Below, piece after piece: positions 1 through 9,041 of a stretch of 38,399 nucleotides of DNA; position 1 is the first letter of the stretch; every line of letters begins with the position of its first letter. The notes under the pieces are model-generated. The model saw only the letters and a list, made by a program, of their open reading frames with translations, was not told the DNA's origin and did not search any database. The stretch is from contig CALVKH010000006.1 of the NCBI GenBank assembly GCA_944332575.1, forward strand, positions 1-38,399, given 5' to 3'. This DNA is from an uncultured Bacilli bacterium (lineage in GTDB: Bacteria; Bacillota_I; Bacilli_A; RF39; UBA660). The position numbers and the translations under genes are program-made.

Positions 1-1
1 T

Positions 2-778
2 GGACTTCCTAGTGTTGGTAAAAGTACTATTATCTCTAAAGTTTCTAAAGCTAAACCTAAAATAGCCGCGTATCATTTTACTACCATTACCCCTAATTTA
101 GGCGTTTGTAAAACTAAAGATGGTAGAAGTTTTGTTATGGCTGATCTACCAGGATTAATTGAAGGAGCTAGTCTTGGTGAAGGATTAGGCGATAGATTTT
201 TAAGACATATTGAGCGTACTAGAGTAATTGCTCATGTTATTGATATGAGTGGTTTTGAAGGACGTGATCCTTATGATGATTATGTAAAAATTAATAAAGA
301 ATTAGGCGATTTTAATAAAAATCTTTTAAATAAGCCTCAAATAATTATTGCTAATAAAATGGATATAGCTGGAGCAGAAGAGAACTTAAAGAAATTTAAA
401 ACTATGGTTAATGTACCAATATATCCGATTTCTGCTATGAATGATACAGATTTTGATGTTATTTTGACTAAGCTAGCAGATATGTTAGATGAAATACCAA
501 GTACTCCCCTTTATAATGAAGATTTATTTGAATCCCATGTGTTATATAAGTTTAAAAAAGAAGAGCCATATACGATTACGAAAGAAAATGATGAATTTGT
601 CATTCGTGGTGAGGAAGTAGAAAAATTATTTAAAATGACTAAATTTACTACGGAAGAAGCTATTCAAAGATTTGCTAAAAAATTAAGAAAAATGGGAATT
701 GATGATAAATTAATTGAAATGGGATGTAAAGAAGGAGATATGGTAAGAATTCTTGATTTCTATTTTGAATTTAAATAA
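2..778 (+). CDS. obgE: GTPase ObgE/CgtA, 3' part (5' end outside window)
   Basis: Ribosome-associated Obg-family GTPase, which acts in the cytoplasm in late 50S subunit assembly and stress control. The frame is open from base 2 and begins directly at the P-loop GLPSVGKST. It continues through the switch region (YHFTTITPNLGV), the G3 motif DLPGLIEGA, the G4 motif NKMD and the G5 motif ISAMN, then a C-terminal OCT-type domain of about 70 residues. The N-terminal glycine-rich Obg fold and the first G-domain strand lie upstream of the window. An internal ATG at 137 is not the start, because the P-loop is encoded before it. An 11-bp hairpin terminator follows at 824-855. The assignment is secure; only the missing N-terminus limits it. 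Confidence 0.95.
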   Translation, partial: GLPSVGKSTIISKVSKAKPKIAAYHFTTITPNLGVCKTKDGRSFVMADLPGLIEGASLGEGLGDRFLRHIERTRVIAHVIDMSGFEGRDPYDDYVKINKELGDFNKNLLNKPQIIIANKMDIAGAEENLKKFKTMVNVPIYPISAMNDTDFDVILTKLADMLDEIPSTPLYNEDLFESHVLYKFKKEEPYTITKENDEFVIRGEEVEKLFKMTKFTTEEAIQRFAKKLRKMGIDDKLIEMGCKEGDMVRILDFYFEFK

Positions 779-823
779 TTACTATTTTTATGGAAATATG
801 AAAAGAAGATTCTTTTAAAAGAC

Positions 824-855
824 AAAAAGTAAAGTTTATAATGACTTTACTTTTT
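824..855 (+). terminator. intrinsic terminator after obgE
   Basis: Left arm AAAAAGTAAAG (824-834), 10-nt loop, right arm CTTTACTTTTT (845-855). The 11-bp stem ends in a T run. It lies just before the nusB promoter, so obgE and nusB are probably separate transcription units. Confidence 0.75.
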
Positions 856-860
856 ATTTA

Positions 861-869
861 TGTTAAAAT
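861..869 (+). promoter_or_regulatory. extended -10 promoter for nusB operon
   Basis: TG at 861-862, one base, then TAAAAT at 864-869: an extended -10 element (TGnTAnAAT type). No clear -35 is seen 17 bp upstream. It sits directly after the obgE terminator and 19 bp before the nusB start. The same TGnTA(T/A)AAT style recurs at several promoters in this window. Confidence 0.5.
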
Positions 870-887
870 TTTTGTAGGTGAAGTTAT

Positions 888-1286
888 ATGAAAAATAGAA
901 GTGAATTAAGAGAAATCAGTATGAAGGTCTTATATCAAAAATATATATTAGAAAACACTTCTACTTCTTATGATATTCCTAGTTTAATTAAAGAACAATT
1001 AGAAGTAGAAAACGATTTTGTGAACGAATTAGTAAACGGAGTTATTACGAATCAAGATAAGATTAGTTCCATTGCTAATAAGTACTTAATGGATTGGAAT
1101 ATTGATCGTCTTAGTAAAGTGGATAAAGCCATTTTAAGTATTGGTATTTATGAACTTATTTATACAGATACTCCAAGCGTAGTAGCGATTAATGAAGCTG
1201 TTGAATTATCAAAAAAATATAGTGATGAAAAAGTTACTAAAATGCTAAATGCAGCTCTAGATAAAGTGTATCATAATGAGGTATAA
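888..1286 (+). CDS. nusB: transcription antitermination factor NusB
   Basis: Small all-helical RNA-binding protein. With NusE/S10 it binds boxA in rRNA leader RNA and supports processive antitermination. The 132 residues match the usual NusB length. Typical family stretches are the N-terminal RSELREISMKVLYQ helix, DRLSKVDKAILSIGIYEL in the middle, and the C-terminal VAINEAVELSKKYSDEK. The start is supported by an AGGTGA ribosome site about 7 bases upstream. The next gene, xseA, follows after 2 bases and its ribosome site lies within the nusB end, indicating tight cotranscription, as in Bacillus, where nusB and the xse genes are also neighbours. Confidence 0.93.
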   Translation: MKNRSELREISMKVLYQKYILENTSTSYDIPSLIKEQLEVENDFVNELVNGVITNQDKISSIANKYLMDWNIDRLSKVDKAILSIGIYELIYTDTPSVVAINEAVELSKKYSDEKVTKMLNAALDKVYHNEV

Positions 1287-1288
1287 AT

Positions 1289-2539
1289 ATGAATCCTAAT
1301 TATATTACAGTGACTCAATTAACTAAATATATTAAATATAAGATCGATAACGATGTTAATTTAGATACCGTATATTTAAAAGGAGAAATTTCTAATTTTA
1401 AGGCTCATACTAGAGGACATTTCTATTTTACTATTAAAGATGAGAATAGTCGTATTAATGCTGTAATGTTTTCTTCCGCTGCTTCTAAAATCAAATTTGT
1501 TCCTACCGATGGTATGAAAATATTGGTAACAGGTAAAATAAGTGTATATGAAGCAACGGGAGGATACCAAATATATGTGAATGAAATGCTAGAAGATGGA
1601 GTAGGGAACCTTTATATTGCTTTTGAACAATTAAAAAAGAAATTAGAACAAGAGGGATTATTTGATCCAGCTAAAAAGAAGAAAATACCTAAAATTCCTA
1701 CTACGATTGGAATCATAACTGCTCCCACTGGTGCTGCTATCAAAGATATATTATCTACGATTAAAAGACGTTGGCCACTTGCTAAAACCATTCTTTTTCC
1801 TAGTTTAGTCCAAGGAGAAGAAGCGGCTAGTGATATCGTTCGTAATATAAATATAGCTAAAGATTATGATTTAGATGTTTTAATTATAGGTCGTGGTGGA
1901 GGCTCTATTGAAGACTTATGGCCTTTTAATGAAGAAATAGTGGCACGTGCTATCTATGATCTTGATATTCCTACCATATCAGCAGTAGGTCATGAAATAG
2001 ATTTTACTATTGCTGACTTTGTCGCTGATCTAAGAGCACCAACGCCAACTGGTGCTGCTGAAATGGCAGTTCCTAATGTTAATGATGTTATTAATTATTT
2101 AAAACAATTGGAGTTAAGATTAACCTCTAATATTACTAATCATATTACTATAAAAAAGGAACATTTAAAAAAATTAGAAAATAGTTTTGTTTTAAAGAAT
2201 CCTTTAACTATTTATGAAGTAAAAGAACAAAAATTTGATAATTTATTTGAAAGATTATTAATAAGTTATAAAAATTTAGTTAATACTAATAGTAACAAAA
2301 TACTTTTAATTAATAATAATCTTATTAATAGTATGAGTAATTTGTTAAGTAAAAATACGAATAGATATAATAATTTGATTGAAAAATTATCGGCGCTTAA
2401 CCCTGTTTTAACCTTAAAACGAGGATATAGTATTGTAAAGCGTGATAATAAAGTAATAGATAGTATTAAAAAATTAAAAAAAGATGATATAATAAATATA
2501 GAATTGCAAGATGGAAATGTTGTTGCTAAAGTTGTGTAG
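1289..2539 (+). CDS. xseA: exodeoxyribonuclease VII large subunit
   Basis: Catalytic subunit of exonuclease VII, which degrades single-stranded DNA in both directions with XseB. The 416 residues begin with an OB-fold (about 1-100, including ISNFKAHTRGHFYFTIKD). The conserved catalytic core follows, with GIITAPTGAAIKDI, GRGGGSIEDLWPFNEE, SAVGHEIDFTIADFVADLRA and PTPTGAAE. After this comes a long helical, coiled-coil-rich region that in the family carries XseB. It is a little shorter than the Bacillus protein. The ATG lies 2 bases after nusB. Its TAG stop overlaps the ribosome site of the next small gene (TAGGAGG), so translation is probably coupled. Confidence 0.95.
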   Translation: MNPNYITVTQLTKYIKYKIDNDVNLDTVYLKGEISNFKAHTRGHFYFTIKDENSRINAVMFSSAASKIKFVPTDGMKILVTGKISVYEATGGYQIYVNEMLEDGVGNLYIAFEQLKKKLEQEGLFDPAKKKKIPKIPTTIGIITAPTGAAIKDILSTIKRRWPLAKTILFPSLVQGEEAASDIVRNINIAKDYDLDVLIIGRGGGSIEDLWPFNEEIVARAIYDLDIPTISAVGHEIDFTIADFVADLRAPTPTGAAEMAVPNVNDVINYLKQLELRLTSNITNHITIKKEHLKKLENSFVLKNPLTIYEVKEQKFDNLFERLLISYKNLVNTNSNKILLINNNLINSMSNLLSKNTNRYNNLIEKLSALNPVLTLKRGYSIVKRDNKVIDSIKKLKKDDIINIELQDGNVVAKVV

Positions 2540-2547
2540 GAGGAAAT

Positions 2548-2799
2548 ATGTTCAATAATAATTTTAATAATTTTAAAAGTCATAATATTGCAGGAATTAA
2601 TAAGACACCTAGTAATATTGCAGGAGTTAACAAAAATCCTATGAATATCGGTGGAATTAACAAAATGCCAAAACAAAATAATCCTTTTTCTAATGTGAAA
2701 ATGGACAATCAATTATCTAAGCAAATCATGAATTCTAGTGGTGAAAATGTTATAAGAAATGAGTTTAATCAGGGTGGAGGTTTTAACGGTGGCAACTAA
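2548..2799 (+). CDS. small Asn-rich repeat protein between xseA and xseB, function unknown
   Basis: I do not recognise this 83-residue protein. It is low in complexity and rich in Asn. After the opening FNNNFNNF it carries three imperfect tandem units of 10-12 residues (HNIAGINKTPS, NIAGVNKNPM, NIGGINKMPK), then a mixed segment and a Gly-rich end (NQGGGFNGGN). There is no signal peptide or membrane segment. The start is well supported by TAGGAGGAAATATG, whose SD overlaps the xseA stop. Its last codons overlap the xseB start, and the Gly codons GGTGGAGG form the xseB ribosome site. It is therefore translated in the nusB-xseA-xseB operon. It might touch exonuclease VII subunit balance, but that is inference from position only. 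Confidence 0.7.
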   Translation: MFNNNFNNFKSHNIAGINKTPSNIAGVNKNPMNIGGINKMPKQNNPFSNVKMDNQLSKQIMNSSGENVIRNEFNQGGGFNGGN

Positions 2800-3010
2800 A
2801 GAAAAAAACTTTGAAGAATCATTAGTAGAACTTGAAAAAATAGTAAAAGATCTAGAAAGTGGAAATATTCCGTTGGATGATGCTATTACTAAGTTTAATG
2901 AAGCTATGAAGATAGCTAAAGTTTGTAATGATAAGTTAAATAAAGCGGAAGAAAGTGTCAATAAAATTTTAAATAAAGACGGAACACTAGAAGAATTTAA
3001 TGTTGAATAA
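2789..3010 (+). CDS. xseB: exodeoxyribonuclease VII small subunit
   Basis: Accessory subunit of exonuclease VII; several copies bind each XseA. I prefer the GTG at 2789, giving 73 residues (VATKEKNFEESLVELEKIVK...), which is the family's normal size and N-terminus. GGTGGAGG at 2773-2780 lies 8 bases before it. An ATG at 2759 would add ten unfamiliar residues (SLIRVEVLT) and lacks a good ribosome site. Family features are the two-helix pattern with LEKIVKDLESGNIPLDDAITKFNEAM and a C-terminal NKILNKDG stretch. The first 11 bases overlap the preceding repeat protein in another frame. A terminator follows immediately. Confidence 0.9.
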   Translation: MATKEKNFEESLVELEKIVKDLESGNIPLDDAITKFNEAMKIAKVCNDKLNKAEESVNKILNKDGTLEEFNVE

Positions 3011-3034
3011 ATTACCAGTTATGGTAATTTTTTT
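3009..3034 (+). terminator. terminator after xseB
   Basis: AAATTACC (3009-3016), 6-nt loop, GGTAATTT (3023-3030) and a T run to 3034. The stem begins within the xseB stop codon. It separates the nusB-xseB operon from spoIVB. Confidence 0.75.
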
Positions 3035-3080
3035 GTTGGAGACAATAATAATGTAGTTTGATTTAAAAGGAGATGAAATC

Positions 3081-4067
3081 ATGAATTTTAAACGTAAACT
3101 ACTTACTTTTTTCTCACTTCTTTTACTGTTGATGCCAATATCTACTTATGCTTATTCATCTAAAGTTGTCTTAGGAGGACAAAATATCGGAATAGAGGTA
3201 AATTCCAAAGGTATAATGGTTGTTGGTTTCTATAAGGTAAATAATTCTTATATCGGTCGTGATGCTGGTATTGAAATAGGTGATAAAATCGTTGCTGTTT
3301 CAAATAAGGAAGTAAATTCGATCGATGATATGGTTACCGCCATTAACAATAATATTGAAGATTCGAAAGTAAAACTGACTATCTCAAGAGGTAATAAGAA
3401 TATTGATGTTACGCTCGATTTAGTGAAAGATGATAATAATGTTTATAAGACCGGATTATATGTAAAAGATGAAATAACAGGAATTGGTACATTAACTTAT
3501 ATTGATCCAGAAACAAAAATTTATGGAGCACTTGGTCATGAAATAATAGAGAGTAATACTAATAAAAAGATCGAAGTAAAAGATGGTAAAATCTTTAATT
3601 CTGAAGTTACTGGTGCTACTAAAAGTGAACAAGGTACAACTGGAGAAAAAAATGCTATATTTAATAAGAATATTGTTTATGGTGATATAAAAGAAAACAC
3701 TATTAATGGTATTTTTGGAACCTATACAACTACATTTAGCAAAGATAATTTAATTGAAGTAGCAAATCCTAATGAAATAGTTCGTGGTGAAGCTAAATTA
3801 CTAACAGTACTAAAAGATAATCAAGTAGAAGAATTTGATATTAATATTTTAAAGGTAAATACTGATAGTAAAACTAAAAACATTTTATTTGAAATTACTG
3901 ATAAAGAACTTTTAAATATAACTAATGGAGTAATTAAAGGAATGAGTGGTAGTCCTATTGTTCAAAATAATAAATTAATAGGAGCTGTTACTCATGCTAT
4001 TGTAAACGATAACGAAAAAGGATATGGAATATTTATTACCACAATGTTAGAAGAAGGAGAAAATTAA
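3081..4067 (+). CDS. spoIVB: SpoIVB-type serine peptidase (S55), sporulation signal
   Basis: In Bacillus, SpoIVB is secreted from the forespore and triggers processing of pro-sigma-K by cleaving SpoIVFA. The 328 residues show an N-terminal membrane/signal segment (about 7-24, LLTFFSLLLLLMPIS). A PDZ domain (about 33-115, with DAGIEIGDKIVAVSNKEV) follows, then the S55 peptidase domain. The catalytic His is in GALGHEI (His153) and the nucleophile is in GMSGSPI (residues 287-293). The protein is shorter than the Bacillus one. The start has an AAAAGGAGATGA ribosome site. Bacillus places spoIVB next to spo0A, which is absent here, where the neighbour is xseB. The family call is strong; whether this organism makes spores cannot be told from one window. 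Confidence 0.9.
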   Translation: MNFKRKLLTFFSLLLLLMPISTYAYSSKVVLGGQNIGIEVNSKGIMVVGFYKVNNSYIGRDAGIEIGDKIVAVSNKEVNSIDDMVTAINNNIEDSKVKLTISRGNKNIDVTLDLVKDDNNVYKTGLYVKDEITGIGTLTYIDPETKIYGALGHEIIESNTNKKIEVKDGKIFNSEVTGATKSEQGTTGEKNAIFNKNIVYGDIKENTINGIFGTYTTTFSKDNLIEVANPNEIVRGEAKLLTVLKDNQVEEFDINILKVNTDSKTKNILFEITDKELLNITNGVIKGMSGSPIVQNNKLIGAVTHAIVNDNEKGYGIFITTMLEEGEN

Positions 4068-4087
4068 GAGACTGAAGTCTCTTTTTT
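4067..4087 (+). terminator. terminator after spoIVB
   Basis: AGAGAC-TGAA-GTCTCT hairpin (4067-4082) followed by six T's. It starts at the last base of the spoIVB stop codon. Confidence 0.85.
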
Positions 4088-4110
4088 GATGTCAAATTTT
4101 AGTGAAGCGA

Positions 4111-4139
4111 TTGATATAAAATTTTATTTTTGTTAAAAT
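4111..4139 (+). promoter_or_regulatory. sigma-A type promoter for the phospholipase C-like gene
   Basis: TTGATA (4111-4116), 17-bp spacer, TAAAAT (4134-4139), with a TG extension at 4131-4132. It stands 32 bp before the ATG at 4172 and after the spoIVB terminator. Confidence 0.65.
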
Positions 4140-4171
4140 AGTGTATGTAATAGAATAGATAGGAGTAGATT

Positions 4172-4795
4172 ATGGCATCAGCAATTATACATATTTGTGT
4201 AGCAAAAAAAGTGAATGAGTATTTAAAATTTAAAGAAAAAGAATTGTTTTTAGGAACAATTGCACCTGATATAGCAAAAGAAATAAATAAATCTAAAAAT
4301 GAAAGCCATTTTATTACTGAAAAAGAAGATATCCCTAATTTAGACTTGTTTTTAAGTAAATATAAAGGTAGATTGAAGACAGCATTTGATTATGGATATT
4401 TTATCCATTTATATACGGATAACTTATGGTATAGTAAATTAACTACTGATTTAATTGGTGAAGATGGCCTTGCATTATTAGAAAGTAAAGACGTTAAAAA
4501 CAATGCATTATTAATGCGAGATATTTTTTATAAAGATTATACCAATATGAATATTAGATTAATTGATAAATATAATTTAGATTTAACTTTGTTTTATGAA
4601 GACTTTGAAGTACCTAAAACGTGTATCAAAGAAGTTCCTATAAAAAAACTTAATATTTTAATCGATAAAATGGGAATAATTATTGCTAACTCACATAATA
4701 GGCGTAATAAAGTATTAGAATATCAAAAAGTAGTTAAATTTATTAATGAGACCGCTAAAGAGATAATTTCTTTTTTAGAGAGTAATCCCATATAA
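4172..4795 (+). CDS. zinc-dependent phospholipase C-like protein
   Basis: A 207-residue all-helical protein resembling the zinc-dependent phospholipase C/alpha-toxin-like family that is widespread in Firmicutes as an uncharacterised hydrolase. Likely metal ligands are visible in family order: His7 (AIIHICVA), Asp33 (GTIAPDIAKE), His46 (ESHF), and His79 plus Asp83 (FIHLYTDNLWY, an HxxxD motif). There is no signal peptide, so it is probably cytoplasmic and its substrate is unknown. The start ATGGCATCA has AGGAG about 7 bases upstream and its own promoter. It is a single-gene unit, convergent with the flavoprotein gene and sharing a bidirectional terminator with it. Confidence 0.65.
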   Translation: MASAIIHICVAKKVNEYLKFKEKELFLGTIAPDIAKEINKSKNESHFITEKEDIPNLDLFLSKYKGRLKTAFDYGYFIHLYTDNLWYSKLTTDLIGEDGLALLESKDVKNNALLMRDIFYKDYTNMNIRLIDKYNLDLTLFYEDFEVPKTCIKEVPIKKLNILIDKMGIIIANSHNRRNKVLEYQKVVKFINETAKEIISFLESNPI

Positions 4796-4830
4796 AAAGT
4801 AAAATAGAAATAAAATCTATTTTACTTTTT
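4794..4830. terminator. bidirectional terminator between convergent genes
   Basis: AGTAAAATAG (4798-4807) pairs with CTATTTTACT (4817-4826) across a 9-nt loop. A's lie on the left and T's on the right, so the hairpin works in both directions. It contains the stop codon of the minus-strand flavoprotein gene. Confidence 0.8.
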
Positions 4831-5362
4831 TGATCAATTCTTCCATCATTTTATTTATTTCTTCTTCTTGTTCTAAGATATCATTGGCTTGTAGGCATTC
4901 ATTAAATTGATAACTAAAGACTAATTTCATATTAGCACTGTCGGCAAAACTACCTAAGGAAGTAATAGCGGCTTCTGTAGAATATTCTTCTTTCTTTTTC
5001 CCACCGATAGCAATAGCGACCATTTTTTTATTTTCTAATTTTTTAGGAGTATATAAGGGATTTAGACGATCCATAAATATTTTTAAATCGCCTGATAATA
5101 AATTCCATCTAGTAGGAGTTATAAATATTAAAGCCTCAGACTCTAATATTTTATTAATATTATCTTCCATGTCATCTTTAAAATCGCACTTACCATTGAT
5201 ATCACAGTCCATACATCCTGTACATAAAAATATTTTTTGATTACCAGGAATTATTACATTAGAAATAATACGTTCTTTTTTAAAATGTTCCATCATTTTT
5301 TTAGCTAAATGATGTGAGTTTCCTGTTCTTCTTGATCCAATAATGATAGCAACTTTACTCAT
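4817..5362 (-). CDS. flavodoxin-like NAD(P)H-dependent FMN reductase / iron-sulfur flavoprotein
   Basis: A 181-residue flavodoxin-fold protein. The N-terminal phosphate-binding loop is GSRRTGNSHHLAKKM. A Cys cluster at Cys47, 50, 53 and 59 (CTGCMDCDINGKC) resembles the 4Fe-4S motif of iron-sulfur flavoproteins. TPTRWNLLSGDLKIFMDRL is the typical FMN-contact/dimer region. It probably moves electrons from NAD(P)H to an unknown acceptor in the cytoplasm. The ATG has an AAGGATGTGAT ribosome site. It diverges from hrcA, with the heat-shock promoter region between them. Confidence 0.75.
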   Translation of the reverse strand: MSKVAIIIGSRRTGNSHHLAKKMMEHFKKERIISNVIIPGNQKIFLCTGCMDCDINGKCDFKDDMEDNINKILESEALIFITPTRWNLLSGDLKIFMDRLNPLYTPKKLENKKMVAIAIGGKKKEEYSTEAAITSLGSFADSANMKLVFSYQFNECLQANDILEQEEEINKMMEELIKKVK

Positions 5363-5451
5363 ATTATCACATCCTTATTTTTATTATGTTTAACATATTT
5401 TCTTTTATACAAAGTAAATTATATTTAATGTCGAAAAAAAGATATAAAAAA

Positions 5452-5478
5452 TTAGCAAAAGTTGTTGACAAGTGCTAA
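5452..5478 (+). promoter_or_regulatory. CIRCE operator 1 (HrcA site), on the -35
   Basis: TTAGCAAAA (5452-5460), 9-bp spacer, AAGTGCTAA (5470-5478). The consensus is TTAGCACTC-N9-GAGTGCTAA. The outer six bases of each arm match, except for minor changes near the spacer, and the spacing is exactly nine. The element covers the -35 hexamer TTGACA at 5465-5470, so bound HrcA would block RNA polymerase. It lies upstream of hrcA itself, the expected autoregulated arrangement. Confidence 0.85.
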
Positions 5479-5493
5479 TAATAAGAATATAAT
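5465..5493 (+). promoter_or_regulatory. consensus sigma-A promoter of the hrcA-grpE-dnaK operon
   Basis: A perfect TTGACA (5465-5470), 17-bp spacer and perfect TATAAT (5488-5493). Transcription should start near base 5500. This is the strongest promoter seen in the window, as expected for a major chaperone operon held down by HrcA. Confidence 0.88.
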
Positions 5494-5497
5494 TATT

Positions 5498-5524
5498 TTA
5501 GCAATCGGATAAAGATATTGCTAG
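5498..5524 (+). promoter_or_regulatory. CIRCE-like operator 2, in the 5' leader
   Basis: TTAGCAATC (5498-5506), 9-bp spacer, TATTGCTAG (5516-5524). It keeps the CIRCE spacing and the outer TTAGCA/TGCTA bases. It lies at and just after the predicted transcription start, and its right end runs into the AGGAGG (5523-5528) of hrcA. It may act as a second HrcA operator at DNA level, or as an RNA hairpin limiting ribosome access. It is more diverged than the first site. Confidence 0.65.
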
Positions 5525-5533
5525 GAGGTAAAA

Positions 5534-6517
5534 ATGTTAACGAAGAGACAAAACGAAATATTAAAAATTATTGTTTTGGAATATATCAAGTTAGCAAAAC
5601 CTGTAAGTTCCAATTTGATATGTGATACCTTAAACTGTTCAAGCGCTACTATACGTGCTGAGATGGCAACATTAGAAGAGTTAGGACTGCTTGAAAAAAC
5701 CCATACTTCCTCAGGAAGAGTTCCTAGTGAAGAAGGTTATAGATATTATGTGGATAATTTAATGGAACTAAAAACAATGAGTGCTGAAGATATGTTAAAG
5801 TTACAGATTATATTTCATAATAATCAACTTGAAATATCAGATTGCTTAAAGAAAAGCCTTGAGATAGTATCTGAACTAACCAATTATACTTCTATTAAAT
5901 TAGGAGTTACTTCTCATGATAATATTTTAAAAGAATTTAATGTTGTTCCACTTGATAATGAAAATATGATAGCAATAGTGATTACCGATAAAGGACATGT
6001 AGAACATAAAAATATTAATATTCAAAATATTGATCTTGAAGAAGTAAAAAAGACTGTTAATCTTATTAATAATATGATAATAGGTACTCCAATTGACGAA
6101 GTAAGTGCTAAGCTTGAATATGAAGTAAAACCGATAATTGGTAAATATGTCAAAGAGCACGAACGATTATATAATGTTTTCTATGATGTATTTAATAACT
6201 TTACAAATAAGAATGTTGATATTGTTGGAAAGAAAAATATTTTAAATCAACCAGAATTTAATAATATAGATAAAGTAAAAGAAATATTAGACAAATTAGA
6301 TGAAGATAATATTGTTGATTTAGTAGAAGAAAAAGATAATGATATCAAAATATATATTGGTAAAGAAAATAATCTAGATGATGATATGACCATTATTAAA
6401 ACTAAATATAAAACTCCATTAGAGGAAGGTACTATTGCTATAGTGGGACCTAAGAGAATGGAATATGACCGAGTTGTATCACTATTAGAGTATATTAAAT
6501 CTAATCTAGAAAAATAA
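5534..6517 (+). CDS. hrcA: heat-inducible transcription repressor HrcA
   Basis: Repressor of class I heat-shock genes; it binds CIRCE and is stabilised by GroEL in other Firmicutes. The 327 residues open with a winged-helix domain (LTKRQNEILKIIVLEYIKLAKPVSS, then SSATIRAEMATLEELGLLEKTHTSSGRVPSEEGYRYYVD). The long HrcA effector domain follows and ends near GPKRMEYDRVVSLLEYI. Length and motif order fit the family. AGGAGG at 5523-5528 lies 5 bases before the ATG. It is first in the operon, under two CIRCE-type sites, and is followed at 10 bases by grpE. Confidence 0.95.
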   Translation: MLTKRQNEILKIIVLEYIKLAKPVSSNLICDTLNCSSATIRAEMATLEELGLLEKTHTSSGRVPSEEGYRYYVDNLMELKTMSAEDMLKLQIIFHNNQLEISDCLKKSLEIVSELTNYTSIKLGVTSHDNILKEFNVVPLDNENMIAIVITDKGHVEHKNINIQNIDLEEVKKTVNLINNMIIGTPIDEVSAKLEYEVKPIIGKYVKEHERLYNVFYDVFNNFTNKNVDIVGKKNILNQPEFNNIDKVKEILDKLDEDNIVDLVEEKDNDIKIYIGKENNLDDDMTIIKTKYKTPLEEGTIAIVGPKRMEYDRVVSLLEYIKSNLEK

Positions 6518-6527
6518 GGAGAGTAAG

Positions 6528-8974
<2,447 letters not shown>

Positions 8975-8993
8975 TAATATAATATAATATAGA

Positions 8994-9023
8994 GATAAAG
9001 TTCTAGTAATCTAGAACTTTATC
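8994..9023 (+). other. 13-bp perfect hairpin between dnaK and pepF, no T run
   Basis: GATAAAGTTCTAG (8994-9006), loop TAAT, CTAGAACTTTATC (9011-9023), with no mismatch. The following bases are CATAAATAAGG, not a T run, so it is not a standard intrinsic terminator. The next ribosome site begins about 9 bases later. It may be an mRNA stability or processing element that sets the ratio of dnaK to downstream messages; this is inference. Confidence 0.7.
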
Positions 9024-9041
9024 CATAAATAAGGAGAAAAT

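Noticed and set aside
2580-2670. CRISPR-like short repeats
   Set aside because: The three similar units are in-frame coding repeats of the Asn-rich protein with no spacer structure.
2266-2712. Minus-strand ORF of 148 codons opposite xseA and the repeat gene
   Set aside because: It is the antisense shadow of real plus-strand genes, rich in Ile/Leu/Ser from AT bias, with no ribosome site.
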